Shown: piece after piece, positions 1 to 11,450 of the stretch
Position numbering within the stretch: position 1 is the stretch's first letter
Layout of the letters: every line of letters starts with the position of its first letter
From: Sisyra terminalis
Lineage: Eukaryota > Arthropoda > Insecta > Neuroptera > Sisyridae
Assembly (NCBI GenBank): GCA_958496175.1
Contig: OY292278.1
Coordinates: 39,990,001-40,054,000, forward strand
DNA: 64,000 nucleotides
Direction of reading: 5' to 3'
Translations under genes and position numbers: made by a program
Notes under the pieces: model-generated
What the model was told of the DNA's origin: nothing
The model's input: only the letters and a program-made list of their open reading frames with translations
Database searches by the model: none

Positions 1-187
1 AAAATAAAATAAAAGTAAGAAGTCAAATAATCCCATGTTATTTAAATGGTAAAAGTAACATGATTCCGGCACGGTTTAATAAAGAAATTAAGAGCTTAAT
101 TGTATTGGATATTTTTTTTTGTTTCTTAAACTAAAAATTCAGGGGGCGATCGCTGTAAAAAATCAATTTGAGAAACAACGGATACCC
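1..187. mobile_element. Right end of a TA-flanked foldback DNA element (cut by window edge)
   Basis: Bases 1-187 match, with few differences, the right arm of the complete element at 22247-23290. They include the shared blocks TTCCGGCACGGTTTAAT and CAGGGGGCGATCGCTGTAAA, and the same end (ACGGATACCC against ACGGACACCC) followed by TA. The rest of the copy lies left of the window. No coding capacity is visible, so it is a non-autonomous element. Confidence 0.8.
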
Positions 188-299
188 TAATAAGTAGCCA
201 CCTTTACAAGCTCTTATGGTGCATATTTGTATGATTCTTTGGATTTTTTTTCTTTTACAAGCTTAATAGCTACAAATATAGAAGTTAGATAGTTAGAAC

Positions 300-475
300 T
301 TAGATTGAAGTTCGTTAGATTCATAGCAAATACTACAGTCATTAGCGACTTTAGAGTTAATAAAAATCCGTATTCGAGAAATATCGAAAATTTGTTCAAA
401 TCAAAAATCAAATCCAACCCTCACCGGTTCTGGAGCGGTCACCTTGACCACTCGGTCACCGTTAGGTTACTATAG
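300..475 (-). repeat. tRNA-derived SINE, copy 1
   Basis: On the minus strand the head reads GACCGAGTGGTCAAGG, which fits an A box of the tRNA-Ser/Leu type. A box-B-like GGGTTGGATTTGA follows, and then a body shared with copies at 56700-56865 and 59638-59799 (TTTTTATTAA, a GTCGCTAA block, then an A/T-rich tail). The copy is diverged. Confidence 0.6.
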
Positions 476-1480
476 ATATTAATAACCTATTATAAGAATA
501 ACCAAACTCGCTTTAGAAAAGAAGACGTATTTCTACCCGAAAATATGGGAAAATCAGTAGTGAAAAAATTGTAAATAAATCTAGTTTCCCACTGAGTTAA
601 AGTTGGCCACAAAAATTCGAAAAGATCAATTATTCTTTCAAGTCAGCGTTAAAAATGGGGTGCTGCAATCGTTAAGGTCGCTTGCTTGTTGATTTCGGTG
701 TCGTAACATTATAACGTTGTTTTGTTTCGGCGTTGTTTCGCGTCGAGGGGATTCCTCGCTCACGAATAATTGGTTTTTGAGGTTACACTTTTCCAATTAA
801 ATCGAGGTGTTTGTGCACTTCTGCAACCCCATATCACGTTACATGCATCCCCTCATGAAAAAAATCTATTGCAAAACTTCACCAACCCAATATTGTATTT
901 AATGTATCATTTTCACCCACAGCACCATATTAATAATTTGTAAATGGTCATGGGCTTAGTGTGGGATTTTACTGAATCTTGGACATTGATTATTTTGTCT
1001 GAAACGTTTCGGCTATGCCGACTGGATTGACCCTTTTGGGAAAATAATCGGATGGTAGTCTTAAGATTTAAACGCAGATTACATCGAATTCGTATTTCAA
1101 TTCTGAGTGCTTCGTGTAAACATGTGATTTGTTTTGGGGTGAAAAATAAAGAATGAGGAGCTTTTATTTGATCCGAATTTTTATACTATCGTCATAAAAT
1201 TTCGTCTTTTTTCATTAGTTATCCCCCCCCATCGTAATAATTGAATGGAGGCAACTAAATACTTTACATTTGAAATCATTTTAGATTTTTTTCTTGTTGT
1301 TGATTTTTACATTTTATCCAGTAAGGCTAGATTTGGTCATAAATTTGCATTTATATTCATAACCTTATTATTATAAACTAGTAACTACCCGTGAAATATT
1401 CACAGCCCAACAAATGGTACTACTGGTGGTAAAAATGGACAATTGAATAAAACCATAACAAAAATCAGTAATTGGAGTAA
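476..1480. other. AT-rich intergenic DNA with a less AT-rich island at about 650-850
   Basis: No convincing reading frame or repeat is seen. The stretch at about 650-850 is clearly less AT-rich than its surroundings, contains several CG dinucleotides (GTCGTAAC, TTTCGCGTCGAGGGG) and is a candidate conserved non-coding element. The rest shows nothing recognisable. Confidence 0.3.
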
Positions 1481-1481
1481 C

Positions 1482-1555
1482 TGTGTATAGTAACCAAGGG
1501 TGGGGCACGGGGGCACGTGTCCCCGTCCCCAGGGTGTTTTTGTATACTATGGAGA
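1482..1555. repeat. GC-rich imperfect hairpin around CACGTG
   Basis: A short palindrome is centred on CACGTG at 1514-1519. CGGGGGCACGTGTCCCCG is nearly self-complementary, and the match extends outward through GGGG/CCCC and GTATA/TATAC. Its GC content contrasts strongly with the surrounding DNA. The function is unknown. Confidence 0.4.
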
Positions 1556-2511
1556 TTTCATAACAGTATATACTTAGAAGCAAATCAAATTATTAAAGTT
1601 GTGAAAATATATGAATAAAATAACAGGAAGAACATTAGTGAAACTTTAGTCTATTTCTGGCTGGAATTGCAAATTTTTTTCGTGATCTCTTTCACGCACT
1701 TGCAAATGAAAGATGATATTGTGCCACTCTTCCAAAAAAAAAAACCGGAATCTGCTCTTGATAGTAACAGTAATTGGAGTAATTATGTATCCTGGAAGCT
1801 CTTATTATTATTTTTTATTAACTGTACCGTATTTATAAAATGGATCATGACAAGGATTATTGTCGACAAAGTTAACGAGATTGTTTATAAACGCTTGAGG
1901 AAGGCTTAATAAAGGGCTGAAACGTCGCGAATAAGAATTTAGTTTTAACTACTTATTTTGATCCTAGTTCTCTGAGAATTTGCATTCTGTTGTTATCACC
2001 AACGAACTGAAATTTAACCATAAATTAAGCAATTCTATTTCGATTGCCAAGCAAGTTTCTTTAGTGGTCATCAAGTAGTACTATTATTAGTAGGTAACTA
2101 TCGTTAGTATTTTACCATTAAAATCGAAAATTCAGGTCTTTCTGGTTATTTGAAATCTCATTAAATACATGAAATATTTGAATTACATATTGGCTATTTA
2201 TAAATTGAAAAAGTAGGATCTATCGAGTCCAGATAATTGAAAATGTGTGCTTTGAAAAAAATAAGCATTTCCACGTAAAAAATTAGTATGTAGATTGTAC
2301 ATACTTTCTAGAAATATCTAGTTACTCCTGATATATGCAATTTCATGCTTAAACGGCAACATGCTAAACGTTATTTATAAAAAATTGCATTGATATCATA
2401 TCTTCAATTACTATGTTAACCACTATTTTCTAAGTAATAGAAGTAAATTCTTCTTTTCTTCCTTAAAAAATTAAGAAGAATAATTTTCAGTTTAATTTTA
2501 TTTGTAAGTTA
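1556..2511. other. AT-rich non-coding stretch
   Basis: An 80-codon open frame at 1667-1909 has no recognisable domain and AT-rich codon use like the background, so I do not call it. No RNA gene, transposon end or splice-bounded exon was recognised. Confidence 0.25.
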
Positions 2512-2990
2512 ATGAGGAAATCGGATGATAGTGGCCGAAAATGGCAATTTGTAAAATATATTCATAAGGGTAGTTATAACGTGTCAGGTTGCACATATTT
2601 TGTGAGCGTAACAACAAATATTTTACAGCCAAGAGAGAATATTAAACCGAGCATGATATCATATTCACTAGGTAGGTTATGTGTGGAGTGGGTGGCATGG
2701 GGTTGCTCTGATATTTGGCAATGGGTGCCTCAGGGGGTCGGTGGGCGAAGCTCCGATACCAGAATCGGCATTGATACTCATACACTTGCCTTGTCATCTC
2801 TCAAAACCCTATACCTCGGTTGTGCTGAACGTGTGAGCTTCTAGGGGGTGGTTTCGGCTTAACAGGGGGCTGTTAAATCACGTTAATTAACTGATAACCG
2901 GCGAAGAGCGGGCAAACAAAACACGATAATTTACCGCTAATTGCGTCAGAACATTATTCGAGAATTATCGTTTGCCACACCATAATATGC
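2512..2990. other. Less AT-rich island, possible conserved non-coding element
   Basis: A 110-codon frame starts at the ATG at 2512 and runs to 2844 on the plus strand, but its protein resembles no family I know. Base composition changes sharply at about 2650-2990 (GTGGGTGGCATGGGG, GGGGGTCGGTGGGCG), followed by GTTAATTAAC, a homeodomain-type site. I favour a regulatory island over a gene. Confidence 0.3.
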
Positions 2991-3471
2991 TGCGATAATG
3001 ATAACAATAATAATCATAATAATTTCGCTTATTTTCGCTCGAAATGTTTCGATAGCTATCGTCATAGTCGATGAGCAAATAATTATGATTATATTGAATT
3101 TATATTTACATATAGCGTATTATATTTGTCACGATTGTGTCATAAATACGAGGTATATATTGCATCGTATGTATGTATTAGAGATTTTGAATAACTATTT
3201 TCAAATTAAAATCTATTGATTTTTTCCGCCATTTTTCATTAGTATCTCTCTATTAAAAATAAATATTTAATTTATTACACATAGTGTGACAAATAATTGC
3301 AAATTGCATCAAATATATCCAATCATTTTTGGCATCGAAAAATCAGAAAAAAAAGAAATATTTTTTTATAATAAATAAAATATAACTTTAACTAAAATTT
3401 ACCATAAAAAAATAAACATAATTCTCAGCGCAAAAATTTGAAATACATAAAATAGAATTTTCACATTAGAA

Positions 3472-3674
3472 CAGTGTTTCTTAACCTTTGGTGCCTGTAC
3501 CCCTTGGGGTGCGGGAGTAGCCAAAACAATGTAAATTATAAAATTTTTGTTAATTAATTTCGTAAAAAATGTATTTTTCTAAATTTAAAAATCAAACATA
3601 TTTTTCAATGAAGTGCGGAGACCTATTTTCAACTTCATTCAGGTGCAACCCACTAAAAAAGTTAAGGAACACCG
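3472..3674. mobile_element. hAT-type MITE with 8-bp target duplication
   Basis: The ends are CAGTGTTTCTTAACC and, reversed, CGGTGTTCCTTAACT. The element is flanked by perfect direct repeats CATTAGAA (3464-3471 and 3675-3682). An 8-bp duplication and a CAG-starting terminus are hallmarks of the hAT superfamily. At 203 bp it cannot encode a transposase. Confidence 0.85.
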
Positions 3675-4174
3675 CATTAGAACAATATGTTGTCCTAAAG
3701 ATACTGTAAAGTAAATGTTAAGAGGATCATAGTCAAAAAAGAATATTTATCCTTTACTGGCTTTAAATATTATTCATAGATCTATAATCTACGTTCACCA
3801 TTCATGATTTTTAAAGAAACTTCAATTTAGTGAAATTCTTCATACTATATGTTGATAAAAAGTAGGAAAAAATCAAATGAATGTGAATCGAATCAATAAC
3901 ATTGAGAAGAATAAATATAAAAAAGCATTCATCGATACGGTAAAAACTAGATGACACTTTAATAGGAAAAACTCATATTAGTTATTGTAGAAACACTTCA
4001 AGGATTGATGAGAAAAAGAAAAGCTTGACTTAAAATTTTAAAGGTTTTAAATTGACCAGAAGCACCATATTAATAGCATTACATAAAACAATTCAATTGA
4101 TAAATTGGAATCCAATTCCACTAGAATATGTGATCTGAATAAATAAACAAAAAAATCAAATTCAACTTTTTGAT

Positions 4175-4486
4175 CAGGGGTGTCTAACTAATTTGAACTT
4201 TTGGACCATATAAAATTTTGCCAAAAAATTTGGGCCTCATAAACGAGAATATTTTGGGCAGTCTTTAGTACCATTATTTTGTAACTGTGATGATAAACGA
4301 TAAAACCTAGATAGTTAAAAATACCAAAATAATTAATTATTGCTAAATTTTTTGTCAATAAAAATACAAAATTACGAATTAAAATATTTTTTTTCTATTA
4401 AAAAGTATTAATTAATTTTACTTTGGGTCAAAGGGGAAAGTATTTTGGCCGCATACGTCTCGCGGGCTACGTGTTGATCACCCCTG
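4175..4486. mobile_element. hAT-type MITE (312 bp)
   Basis: It starts CAGGGGTGTCTAAC and ends, reversed, CAGGGGTGATCAAC. The flanking 8-mers are TTTTTGAT and CTTTTGAT, a 7 of 8 match that fits a decayed target duplication. The interior is AT-rich and non-coding. Confidence 0.75.
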
Positions 4487-4499
4487 CTTTTGATATTTT

Positions 4500-5600
4500 A
4501 AAATTTATGTATTTTGAGCTGAAGAGATTATTTATACGCCATCATGAATCGTGAAAAATTGGAAAAAAAATACAAAAAATCCCCGAACTTTGATGGCTGA
4601 TCAAAAAGTGGTCATAAGCCATTTAGTTGACTTCACTAAATTCTTATATGACAGTATTTAGAAGAAATTCATAAGATCATTATATCTGCATATTAGATAC
4701 TCAAAATGTTTACCCCTTACAAAAGAAAGAATTAAACTAAACCAAGATAATATTAAATCTTGAAAGAATCCTAAATTGATTTAATAATAAGTTAATTACC
4801 AGTTTTGAAGAGTAAAACACGGTGATAACCATTGCCAAAAAAATCAAAATTACCAGATTGTTGCAAAAGGTTTGGTAGCCAAACTTAAAAGCGCTTATTA
4901 TGTAGGCCAAATCAAAAGTATGTTTTTTAGGAACATATCTTTGTATTTTGCATGAAATTTTTAGGGGCTTTACTTACCAAGCTTAGAATCCTCATGATTA
5001 CATCTACAAATATATGATACTCAAGTATTTATTAGATTGACAGCTAATACAAGAGTCATAATTATTATTTGAAAAAAGCATTACGTATCTAATCAATTAA
5101 AAAAAAATATCTAAGGATTGAAGAAAAAAGGAAAAGCATGAATTGAATCTAGAATTTTAATGGAACCAAAAAACGAATCCAAAAAAGCTTTCCTCAATGC
5201 AATTAATTTGATTATAAATGGGATTCCAATCTCACGATTTTAGTGGTAAACAAAAATATATCAAAAATTCAAATTTTACCTGTTAATCTTTTAAAATTTG
5301 AAGATTTTAAGAATATGGCAACACTAATAAGGAATCAAGAATAGTTTTGGATTACTACTTTCGTTCCAAAATAGTATCCTCAAATCCCTTTAATAGGATA
5401 CGTCCCCGTTTATAGGATATTAGCATATTAGGTGAGCAATATGTTTACCATTGAATAACAGAAGAAATTAGTTGACATTCCAAAAGGAACTGTGCAGCTA
5501 TTAAGCTGACATGATCTAATTTTTACCATGATTGGAAATGTGAAAGAAACCTAGATTCATCGATTTGATAACGAGATAAAATAATAGTTTTATGATTACA
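4500..5600. other. AT-rich non-coding stretch
   Basis: Only short frames occur here, and no transposon termini or exon signals were found. A GTAAGT on the minus strand at about 4970 has no convincing exon upstream of it. Confidence 0.25.
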
Positions 5601-5602
5601 TG

Positions 5603-6398
5603 TATATCAGTTCATTTTTCGTTTTTAAATTTCATTTTCTCAAAAGTTTCAAATTATTTAGTCTATTTACCCTCAAGTGCTTCAATTTCATATGAAAAAA
5701 AATCATTCCCAAAATATTTTTAGGGTATTTTCTCACCATCTCGATATTTTATCTATTTTTTTTTCAAGTTGTTCCTTATATACCGTAGAATAGTTAATAA
5801 AAGCCAATTATGAGAAATATGGAGAATGTTCTAATAATTCGAACCCTTTTCCCAATTAGCAACAATCACAACTATTTTTTCTGTACTGATTAGTTGTAAT
5901 GCTTAAAAAGTATTCCAGATTAAAGTTTAGTTCGATTTTCTCCATAATAACTTGCAGTTTTACCTGTAGTTTTACTGTACACTTGCGCATATATATTTTT
6001 ATTCATTTTCACAAGTATACAGTAAAACTACAGTTAAAATTGCAAGTTATTATGGAAAAAATCGAACCAAACTTCAATCTGGAATACTTTTAAACCATTA
6101 CAACTAATCAGTACAGAAAAAATAGTTGTGATTGTGGCTAATTGGAAAAAGGGTTTCGAATTGTTAGAAAATTTCCCACATTTTTCATAATTGGCTCTTA
6201 CCAACTATTATCCGGCAAATAAGAAACAACTTAAGTGTAAAAAAATTAGAGAAAATATGAAGGTGGTGAAAAAAGACTTTAAAAGTATTTTGGAAATGAT
6301 TTTTTTTCATATGAAATTTAAGCACTTGAGGGTAAATAGACTTTATAATATGAAACTTTTGAGAAAATGATTTTAGAAAACGAAAAATTAACTGATAA
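5603..6398. mobile_element. Large foldback element, arms about 390 bp
   Basis: The two halves are inverted copies of each other. For example GTACTGATTAGTTGTAATG near 5884 mirrors CATTACAACTAATCAGTAC near 6096, and the outer ends read TATCAGTTCATTTTTCG and CGAAAAATTAACTGATA. The loop is about 30 bp near 5990. Short frames inside (5899-6093, 6185-6439) are by-products of the palindrome. No clear target duplication was found. Confidence 0.7.
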
Positions 6399-6535
6399 CC
6401 ATTAAATCTCTTCTGATAATATATACCGGGGGTTTCCAAACTTTTTTGGTTTTCGGTGCCGTTAATGTTTCTATGTTGTTTAAGGAGCCCAATATTGAAC
6501 TGTTTTAGTTATTTTTGGAAAAATTGAACTTCATA

Positions 6536-7172
6536 TTTATTTTTCAAAATAAGTACATATTTATTAAAATTTAATCGGTTCTTATTGCAAGCTTTTATTT
6601 TCATTTTTTTTTTTGAATAGTTGAAACTTAGAAGTTGACATTTAAGAACTCAATGGGTTAGACCCAAATGGTCACGGGTTCCCGACTTCTGGCCTACACG
6701 AACGTGAAATACTCATCAAATTCATGGGGGTTTGGGTAACATTTTACAATGTACTTACGAAATAACACGCTAATTTTTCTAAGAAAATTTTCACGGTGCC
6801 TTAAAAGAAAAGCTATGATGCTTTAGGAGGCCGCGGTGCACAGTTCAGGAAAGACTTTTGGAAAGCAATCTTTCCCCTAGGTTACCATGGCTTTTTTCTT
6901 AAGGCGCCGTATAAAATTTCTTATAAAAATTAGCGTCTTTTAAACATTAGTACATTGTAAAATGTTACTCTACATGATTTTGATGAATTTGACGAGTATT
7001 TTAAGTTCGTAAAGACCAGGGGTCGAGAACCTGTGAGCATTTGGACCTAACCCATTGAGCTTTTATATGTATACCTATTTCTACGTTTCAACTATTCAAA
7101 AAAAAAATAAAATATAATGAAAATAAAAGCTTGCAATAAGAACCGATTTTATAAATTGTAAAAAATATGTAC
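6536..7172. mobile_element. Second large foldback, with hAT-like ends inside the arms
   Basis: The arms 6536-6823 and 6882-7172 are inverted copies (AACCGATTTT against AATCGGTT, TTGCAAGCTTTTATTTTC against its reverse). Each arm includes a hAT-like terminus: CAGGGGTCGAGAACCTGTG at 7018 in the right arm and its mirror near 6680-6700. The loop is about 58 bp. It may be two hAT-MITE copies inserted head to head. Confidence 0.6.
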
Positions 7173-7860
7173 TTAAATTTGTTTTTTATTTTTAAACTTT
7201 AGTTAATAAAGATGAGGTTTTGCTTTAAACTATTAAAAATTTAAAGTTGAAATTCGATTTTAAGCTTAAGATATACAATTATTTAATACAAGCTTTTATA
7301 GAATTACTATGGGAAAAAAATTCGTAAGAATTTGAAATAAGAAACAGTAAAAGGAAACAACGTTTTTTATAAGTATAAGGTATTGGGAGGATAAGAAAGG
7401 GAACCGAACTATTTTTTTTCAAATACGTTTCTAATTGAGAGAAAAGATTTATCGCACATGAGAAAATCGAGGCCAATTTATACGTAGTCAATTCTAGTGA
7501 GAGTATTTTACAAATTCCTTCCAAATACCATCATTCCTGTATAAAATATACGTAAGCGATGGGTAGGTACGTGTCATTGGAAGAAGGGTGTACATTGGGA
7601 GATATACTACAGATACATTATGAGACGCACACATTGGGGTGGTTTTGGTATCAGTGAGTTTGATCGCGCGACAATTTCCCCGAATTGGCTTGGGAATCGG
7701 CGTAATACGTGCTACATGAGACTGACTCTGTTATTTTTTTCTGTTTCGATACCATAAAACGTAATTGGTGAAGATCGCTATTACAAAATTCCCAACATCG
7801 CTTTATTATAAGAAAATAAAAAGGCCCATAACACAATACAATACATAAAGACTGCGATAG

Positions 7861-7875
7861 TTTATTGGTTTTATT
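7861..7875 (-). promoter_or_regulatory. Two AATAAA poly(A) signals of the FUN14-like gene
   Basis: On the minus strand AATAAA occurs at 7875-7870 and again at 7866-7861, about 90-100 nt after the stop codon of the FUN14-like gene. This is a usual 3'-UTR length for an insect gene. No genomic poly(A) run follows, which argues against a simple retrocopy. Confidence 0.55.
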
Positions 7876-7962
7876 GAACATTTTCCAAGTCACACAAAAA
7901 CTATGACAATAAAATTTAACAGTAAAACTTATCTTAAGATCTCACGATTCCACGATTCCTAA

Positions 7963-8370
7963 TTAACTAAAAGATAGTCCAATGAAAAGTCCACCAATCA
8001 GTCCACCAGTGAAACACGTGTTTGCCTTGGCAAAATCAGAAACTCTTGAAACTATCCTAGGTAACTCCTCCCTTGTATCACGTCTTATTTGACTGGATCG
8101 GTTCATCATTCGGTCCCAATTTACTGTGACAATACCGTGACAGTTGGTTATCGTAAGTCCAATAATGCAAATGCCGGTTGCAAAAAGAAATATCTTGCCA
8201 ATTCTTCCCATTCCAACTCCAGCGATTAAGCCAATAGAAGTACCCCAGCCAATTTGTTGAATGGGAGAACCACGCGTTATACTTAGTAACATTTGCTCCA
8301 ATATCACCTTAATTTCTCTTGGTGTGTTGGTATTTTCATCGTCTATGGGATTCTCAGATAACGTCACCAT
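7963..8370 (-). CDS. FUN14 domain-containing protein (FUNDC1-like), 135 aa
   Basis: FUN14 proteins such as FUNDC1 are small outer-mitochondrial-membrane proteins; FUNDC1 is a receptor for hypoxia-induced mitophagy. The match rests on the layout: a Gly-rich pair of membrane segments (about residues 41-54, GWGTSIGLIAGVGMG, and 58-76), then the family's short loop GIVTVNWDRM (79-88, like GYVQIDWKRV in FUNDC1), a charged helix (92-112) and a C-terminal segment FTGGLIGGLFIGLSF (120-134). Length is near the family norm of about 150. I start at the ATG at 8370; the frame opens upstream only at a TTG. The N-terminus shows no Tyr-x-x-Leu LIR motif as in FUNDC1, so a role in mitophagy is not supported. 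The coding part is a single exon. Divergence suggests a fast-evolving paralog rather than the main FUNDC1 gene. Confidence 0.75.
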   Translation of the reverse strand: MVTLSENPIDDENTNTPREIKVILEQMLLSITRGSPIQQIGWGTSIGLIAGVGMGRIGKIFLFATGICIIGLTITNCHGIVTVNWDRMMNRSSQIRRDTREELPRIVSRVSDFAKANTCFTGGLIGGLFIGLSFS

Positions 8371-8456
8371 TGTTTTTAGTGTTAAAATATGAAAAAGATC
8401 CAAATTTCGGCATCAAAAACTCAGAAATTGCAGAAAAAAAAAATTGTCGCTTTTAA

Positions 8457-8518
8457 CTGAAAATTTTGATTATGTTGCTTAGGAACAAATTAAAATTTCA
8501 TATATCACACTACTTACT
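8457..8518 (-). other. Probable 62-nt intron in the 5' UTR of the FUN14-like gene
   Basis: On the minus strand TTTCA is followed by GTAAGT at 8518, and the sequence ends AAAATTTTCAG at 8457. The length and borders suit a small insect intron. If it is real, the gene was not made by retroposition of a spliced mRNA. An alternative acceptor (TTTCTGAG) lies nearer the start codon. Confidence 0.4.
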
Positions 8519-8884
8519 GAAATTCTAAGTAAATAATTTGTTTCTCTACTGATTGAATTCTTTTCTCCATTTTCGCTTATGTTTGTTGTTATTGTTATTC
8601 GTAATATAAATTAATAGTTTGGAGTGAAAACCATGCACAACCGCTTAATGAAAGTAATTATGATATAATTTTGTTTTTTATTGGTCTACTCTACAGAAAC
8701 AATAAAAGAAATAAAATAATATAAAAGTAAAAGTTCCAGACGCATGTCTTTGCCTTTCAACAACTTTAGAAAACATAGAAAATAAAAAAAAATTAATATG
8801 ATTCTTAACTATATAAATATTTAAAGATATCTGTCTCAGATCACTGGGAAAAACGACCTTAAAAAACCCAGCACTTATTTTGTT

Positions 8885-9895
8885 AATTAAAAATTAGTGA
8901 ATAATATGTTTTTTTCTGATGTGTTTTCTTGTGACATTATGGTCATAGCTGCCGATACTTTTTATTAGGGCACTCTCATTATCCTCGCATCTTAAAAATA
9001 ATTCTTCAGATACTTCCCTTAAAAATACTTTTATCATTGAAAGGTTTTCATCTTCGTGTAGTTGTTTAATCAGTGTATACCTGGGGGCATTTAGACCAAA
9101 TCTTAAAAATTTGTTTTGTGTCACCTGAAGTTTTTTAAGATTGGTTCACAAGTAAAACTCCAGCATGGTGCAGCATACGTGAGCATTGGTCTTACCAGAG
9201 CTTTGTACAAAAGTATTTTGTTTTTTGTGCTTAGAGCACTGTTTCTATTTAGCAAGGGGAATAGGGCCATAATTAGACCCTTTTTTTTTGCACTAGATTA
9301 TTTATATGTGCTATGAATGTTAATTTTTGGTCCAAAGTGACCCCCAGGTACTTTAGTGTGGGAGACCACTCTATTTCGTGGTTTACAATTCTAACACGTT
9401 TCTTTTTAATTGACCTTCGTTTAGTTATTAAAATGGCTTTTGTTTTTCCAGCATTTATTTTAATTTTCCATTTTAAGAAATACCTATTTATTCGATCTAA
9501 GTGTTTCGTTAGTTTATTGGCTACTGTATCAGTTTTCCAGGATGACACGGACAGTGCCGTATCATCTGCAAAAAGTGACACTGCTAAGTTTTTCCTACAA
9601 GGGATGTCATTTAAATATATAATAAATAATATAGGTCCTAGAACTGATCCTTGGGGTACACCGGGTAAAGTTCTGTTATGGAGATAGGAAGAGACCAATC
9701 TAATTAGGTACTTCGGAAATCTGTATTTTCTTAGTTGAAATAGCAGCCCAGCGTGCCAGACTGTATCAAATGCTTTTTCTATGTTGAGAGTAACCAAGCC
9801 AATGTGCTTCTTTTTGTTAAAATCTTCGGTTGCATTGTCAACCAGCCGTGCTAGCTGAGCAGTTGTTGAATATTTATGATAATTACTCATTACAG
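8885..9895 (-). pseudogene. Jockey-type LINE fragment: reverse transcriptase and C-terminus, broken
   Basis: The minus-strand frame from 9890 encodes reverse transcriptase blocks: LNIEKAFDTVWHAGLL, GVPQGSVLGPILFIIYLND, the catalytic FADDTALS (9552-9572) and KYLGVTLDQKL. About 25 residues normally found between the NRT and GVPQG motifs are missing, which indicates a deletion. Near 9273 the frame breaks, and the C-terminal domain goes on in other frames (LLYKALVRPMLTYAAPCW near 9190, then NAPRYTLIKQLHED near 9060), ending at 8894. The 5' end, with the endonuclease and most of the protein, is absent. The families are autonomous non-LTR retrotransposons; this copy is dead. Confidence 0.85.
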
Positions 9896-9899
9896 CATT

Positions 9900-11158
9900 G
9901 GGTATGGATTAAACTGCACATGTTCTATCTAAAAGAAGCTGTTCATTTTTGTCTTTACATGTAATATAATTTAAGAAATGCTCATTTGAAAATGCCAAAA
10001 AAAGTCGTAAAATTCCAAATGCTTAAAACGAGCTTTTAATAGCCCGGCATTAAAATTACATTACAGTACAGAAATATCTTAAACAAAAAGAGTAAGGTTG
10101 TTTAAACTGTTTATACTAAATCATAATGATTGAAATAATTTCCAATATTTGAAATTTAGTGTTGCTAGGAATGTTTTATAGACGAATTTTTAAAAAACAA
10201 GTAAATTCATTTACTCCTTAGTAATCACTGTACAATTAAGTAGTCATTTGGGCAGAGAAGTAGAGAAATCATTAGTTACAAGTAGTTATAATGAAGATTA
10301 GAGGCCATTATTTTTTCTGGGTATAGTTTTTATATACTTGTACGATTTCTCCAAACCACAGTTAAATTGGTTGATTAATTGTTGAGAAAAAAAATATTTT
10401 CTGATTTATCGTGTTTCTCGATTTATTGGCAAATAATTAGACATACAAAGCTAAAACATGGAGTATGAACGTATAATTTTAGTACCTACATTCCCTCCAA
10501 AAATAGTCTGAATATCTTTCTGGAGGCAATTTTTCATTGTTATCGTCCTATGGATTCTTCTGCACTTTTCGCTTTAGTAAACATTTTTAACCTATCGGAA
10601 AATTATTAACTATACTTTCCATCAGAATTTAGATATAATATAATTGATTGCGAAAATAAAGTTTTCTTTAAAAGCTTCTTATAAATGTATTCAAATTGAA
10701 ACATTGTTTCTAAAGATATAAACAAAATTTTCCTCATTTTCCAGCCTATTCTACATTTTTTTAAACCTTTAGAAAATCATTCACCGAATCTTATTGCAAA
10801 TTGCTATTATACTTTGATTGTTAGGAAGAAAAACAGTTTTTCTTATTTATATTAAGACTCCGTAATGAAATGATAATTGAAAAGCTTAGTATTATATACA
10901 TTAAACATAATTAATCTCTATTCCATGGAAAAAATCGACAGTAATTTTAGGGTTCAAAAATGTTTTCTATGACGAAAAATATGGAAAATTGTGTTAATTA
11001 TTTTCGTTTTTATGACAACTACTCAATGATCTGTTTATATATTGGTTTCAATGCGCGTATTGTGAAATCACAGAAGACCTATAGATGCACCAATCGTTTC
11101 CTCATTTACGATGATGAGCAGAACATTAAAAATTTAGATATAATAAAATATTCAATTC
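9900..11158. other. AT-rich non-coding stretch
   Basis: No transposon end, RNA gene or coding region is recognised. A 78-codon frame at 10960-11196 begins with ATG but has no known domain and runs into the repeat that follows. Confidence 0.25.
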
Positions 11159-11159
11159 T

Positions 11160-11450
11160 AGATGATAAAATTCAGACCTCAGCTTTTATTAAATAAAAAG
11201 ACAATTCTGGTTGTTTAAAATCGGTTTTTTTATTTAATATTTTTTAATATTCAAATTAGCTTCGTTTCGTAACGTATCGTAACTTCATCAGGCTTCTTGA
11301 ATCACATATTTTTTTAATTGAATATTTTTTTGTGATTCAAGAAGCCTGATAAAGTTATGATACGTAACGAAACTTAGCTAATTTGAATATTAAAAAATAT
11401 TTAATAAAAAAACCGATCTTAAACAACCTGAATTGTCTTCTTATTAATTA
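11160..11450. mobile_element. Hairpin element with hammerhead-like cores, copy A
   Basis: It begins TAGATGATAAAATTCAG, like copies at 17591 and 26973. The left arm 11187-11310 and the right arm 11330-11446 are inverted copies. Each arm holds a CTGATGA...GAAAC core: the minus strand at 11264-11291 is intact in these blocks, and the plus strand at 11346-11373 is mutated to CTGATAA. TATTCAAT occurs at both flanks, a likely target duplication. It probably derives from a Penelope-like retroelement. Confidence 0.6.
11264..11291 (-). ncRNA. Decayed hammerhead-ribozyme-like core, copy A minus arm
   Basis: The minus strand reads CUGAUGA, a 5-bp helix II with one mismatch (GUUAC with GUUAC around GAUAC), then GAAAC. 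The triplet after it is GAA instead of the GUA found in copy C, so cleavage would not be expected. Confidence 0.45.

Noticed and set aside
2512..2844. 110-codon plus-strand frame
   Set aside because: Half lies in AT-rich DNA with noise composition and half in an island. No domain and no splice context.
9313..9687. 124-codon plus-strand frame
   Set aside because: Antisense shadow of the reverse transcriptase on the minus strand, which has clear motifs.
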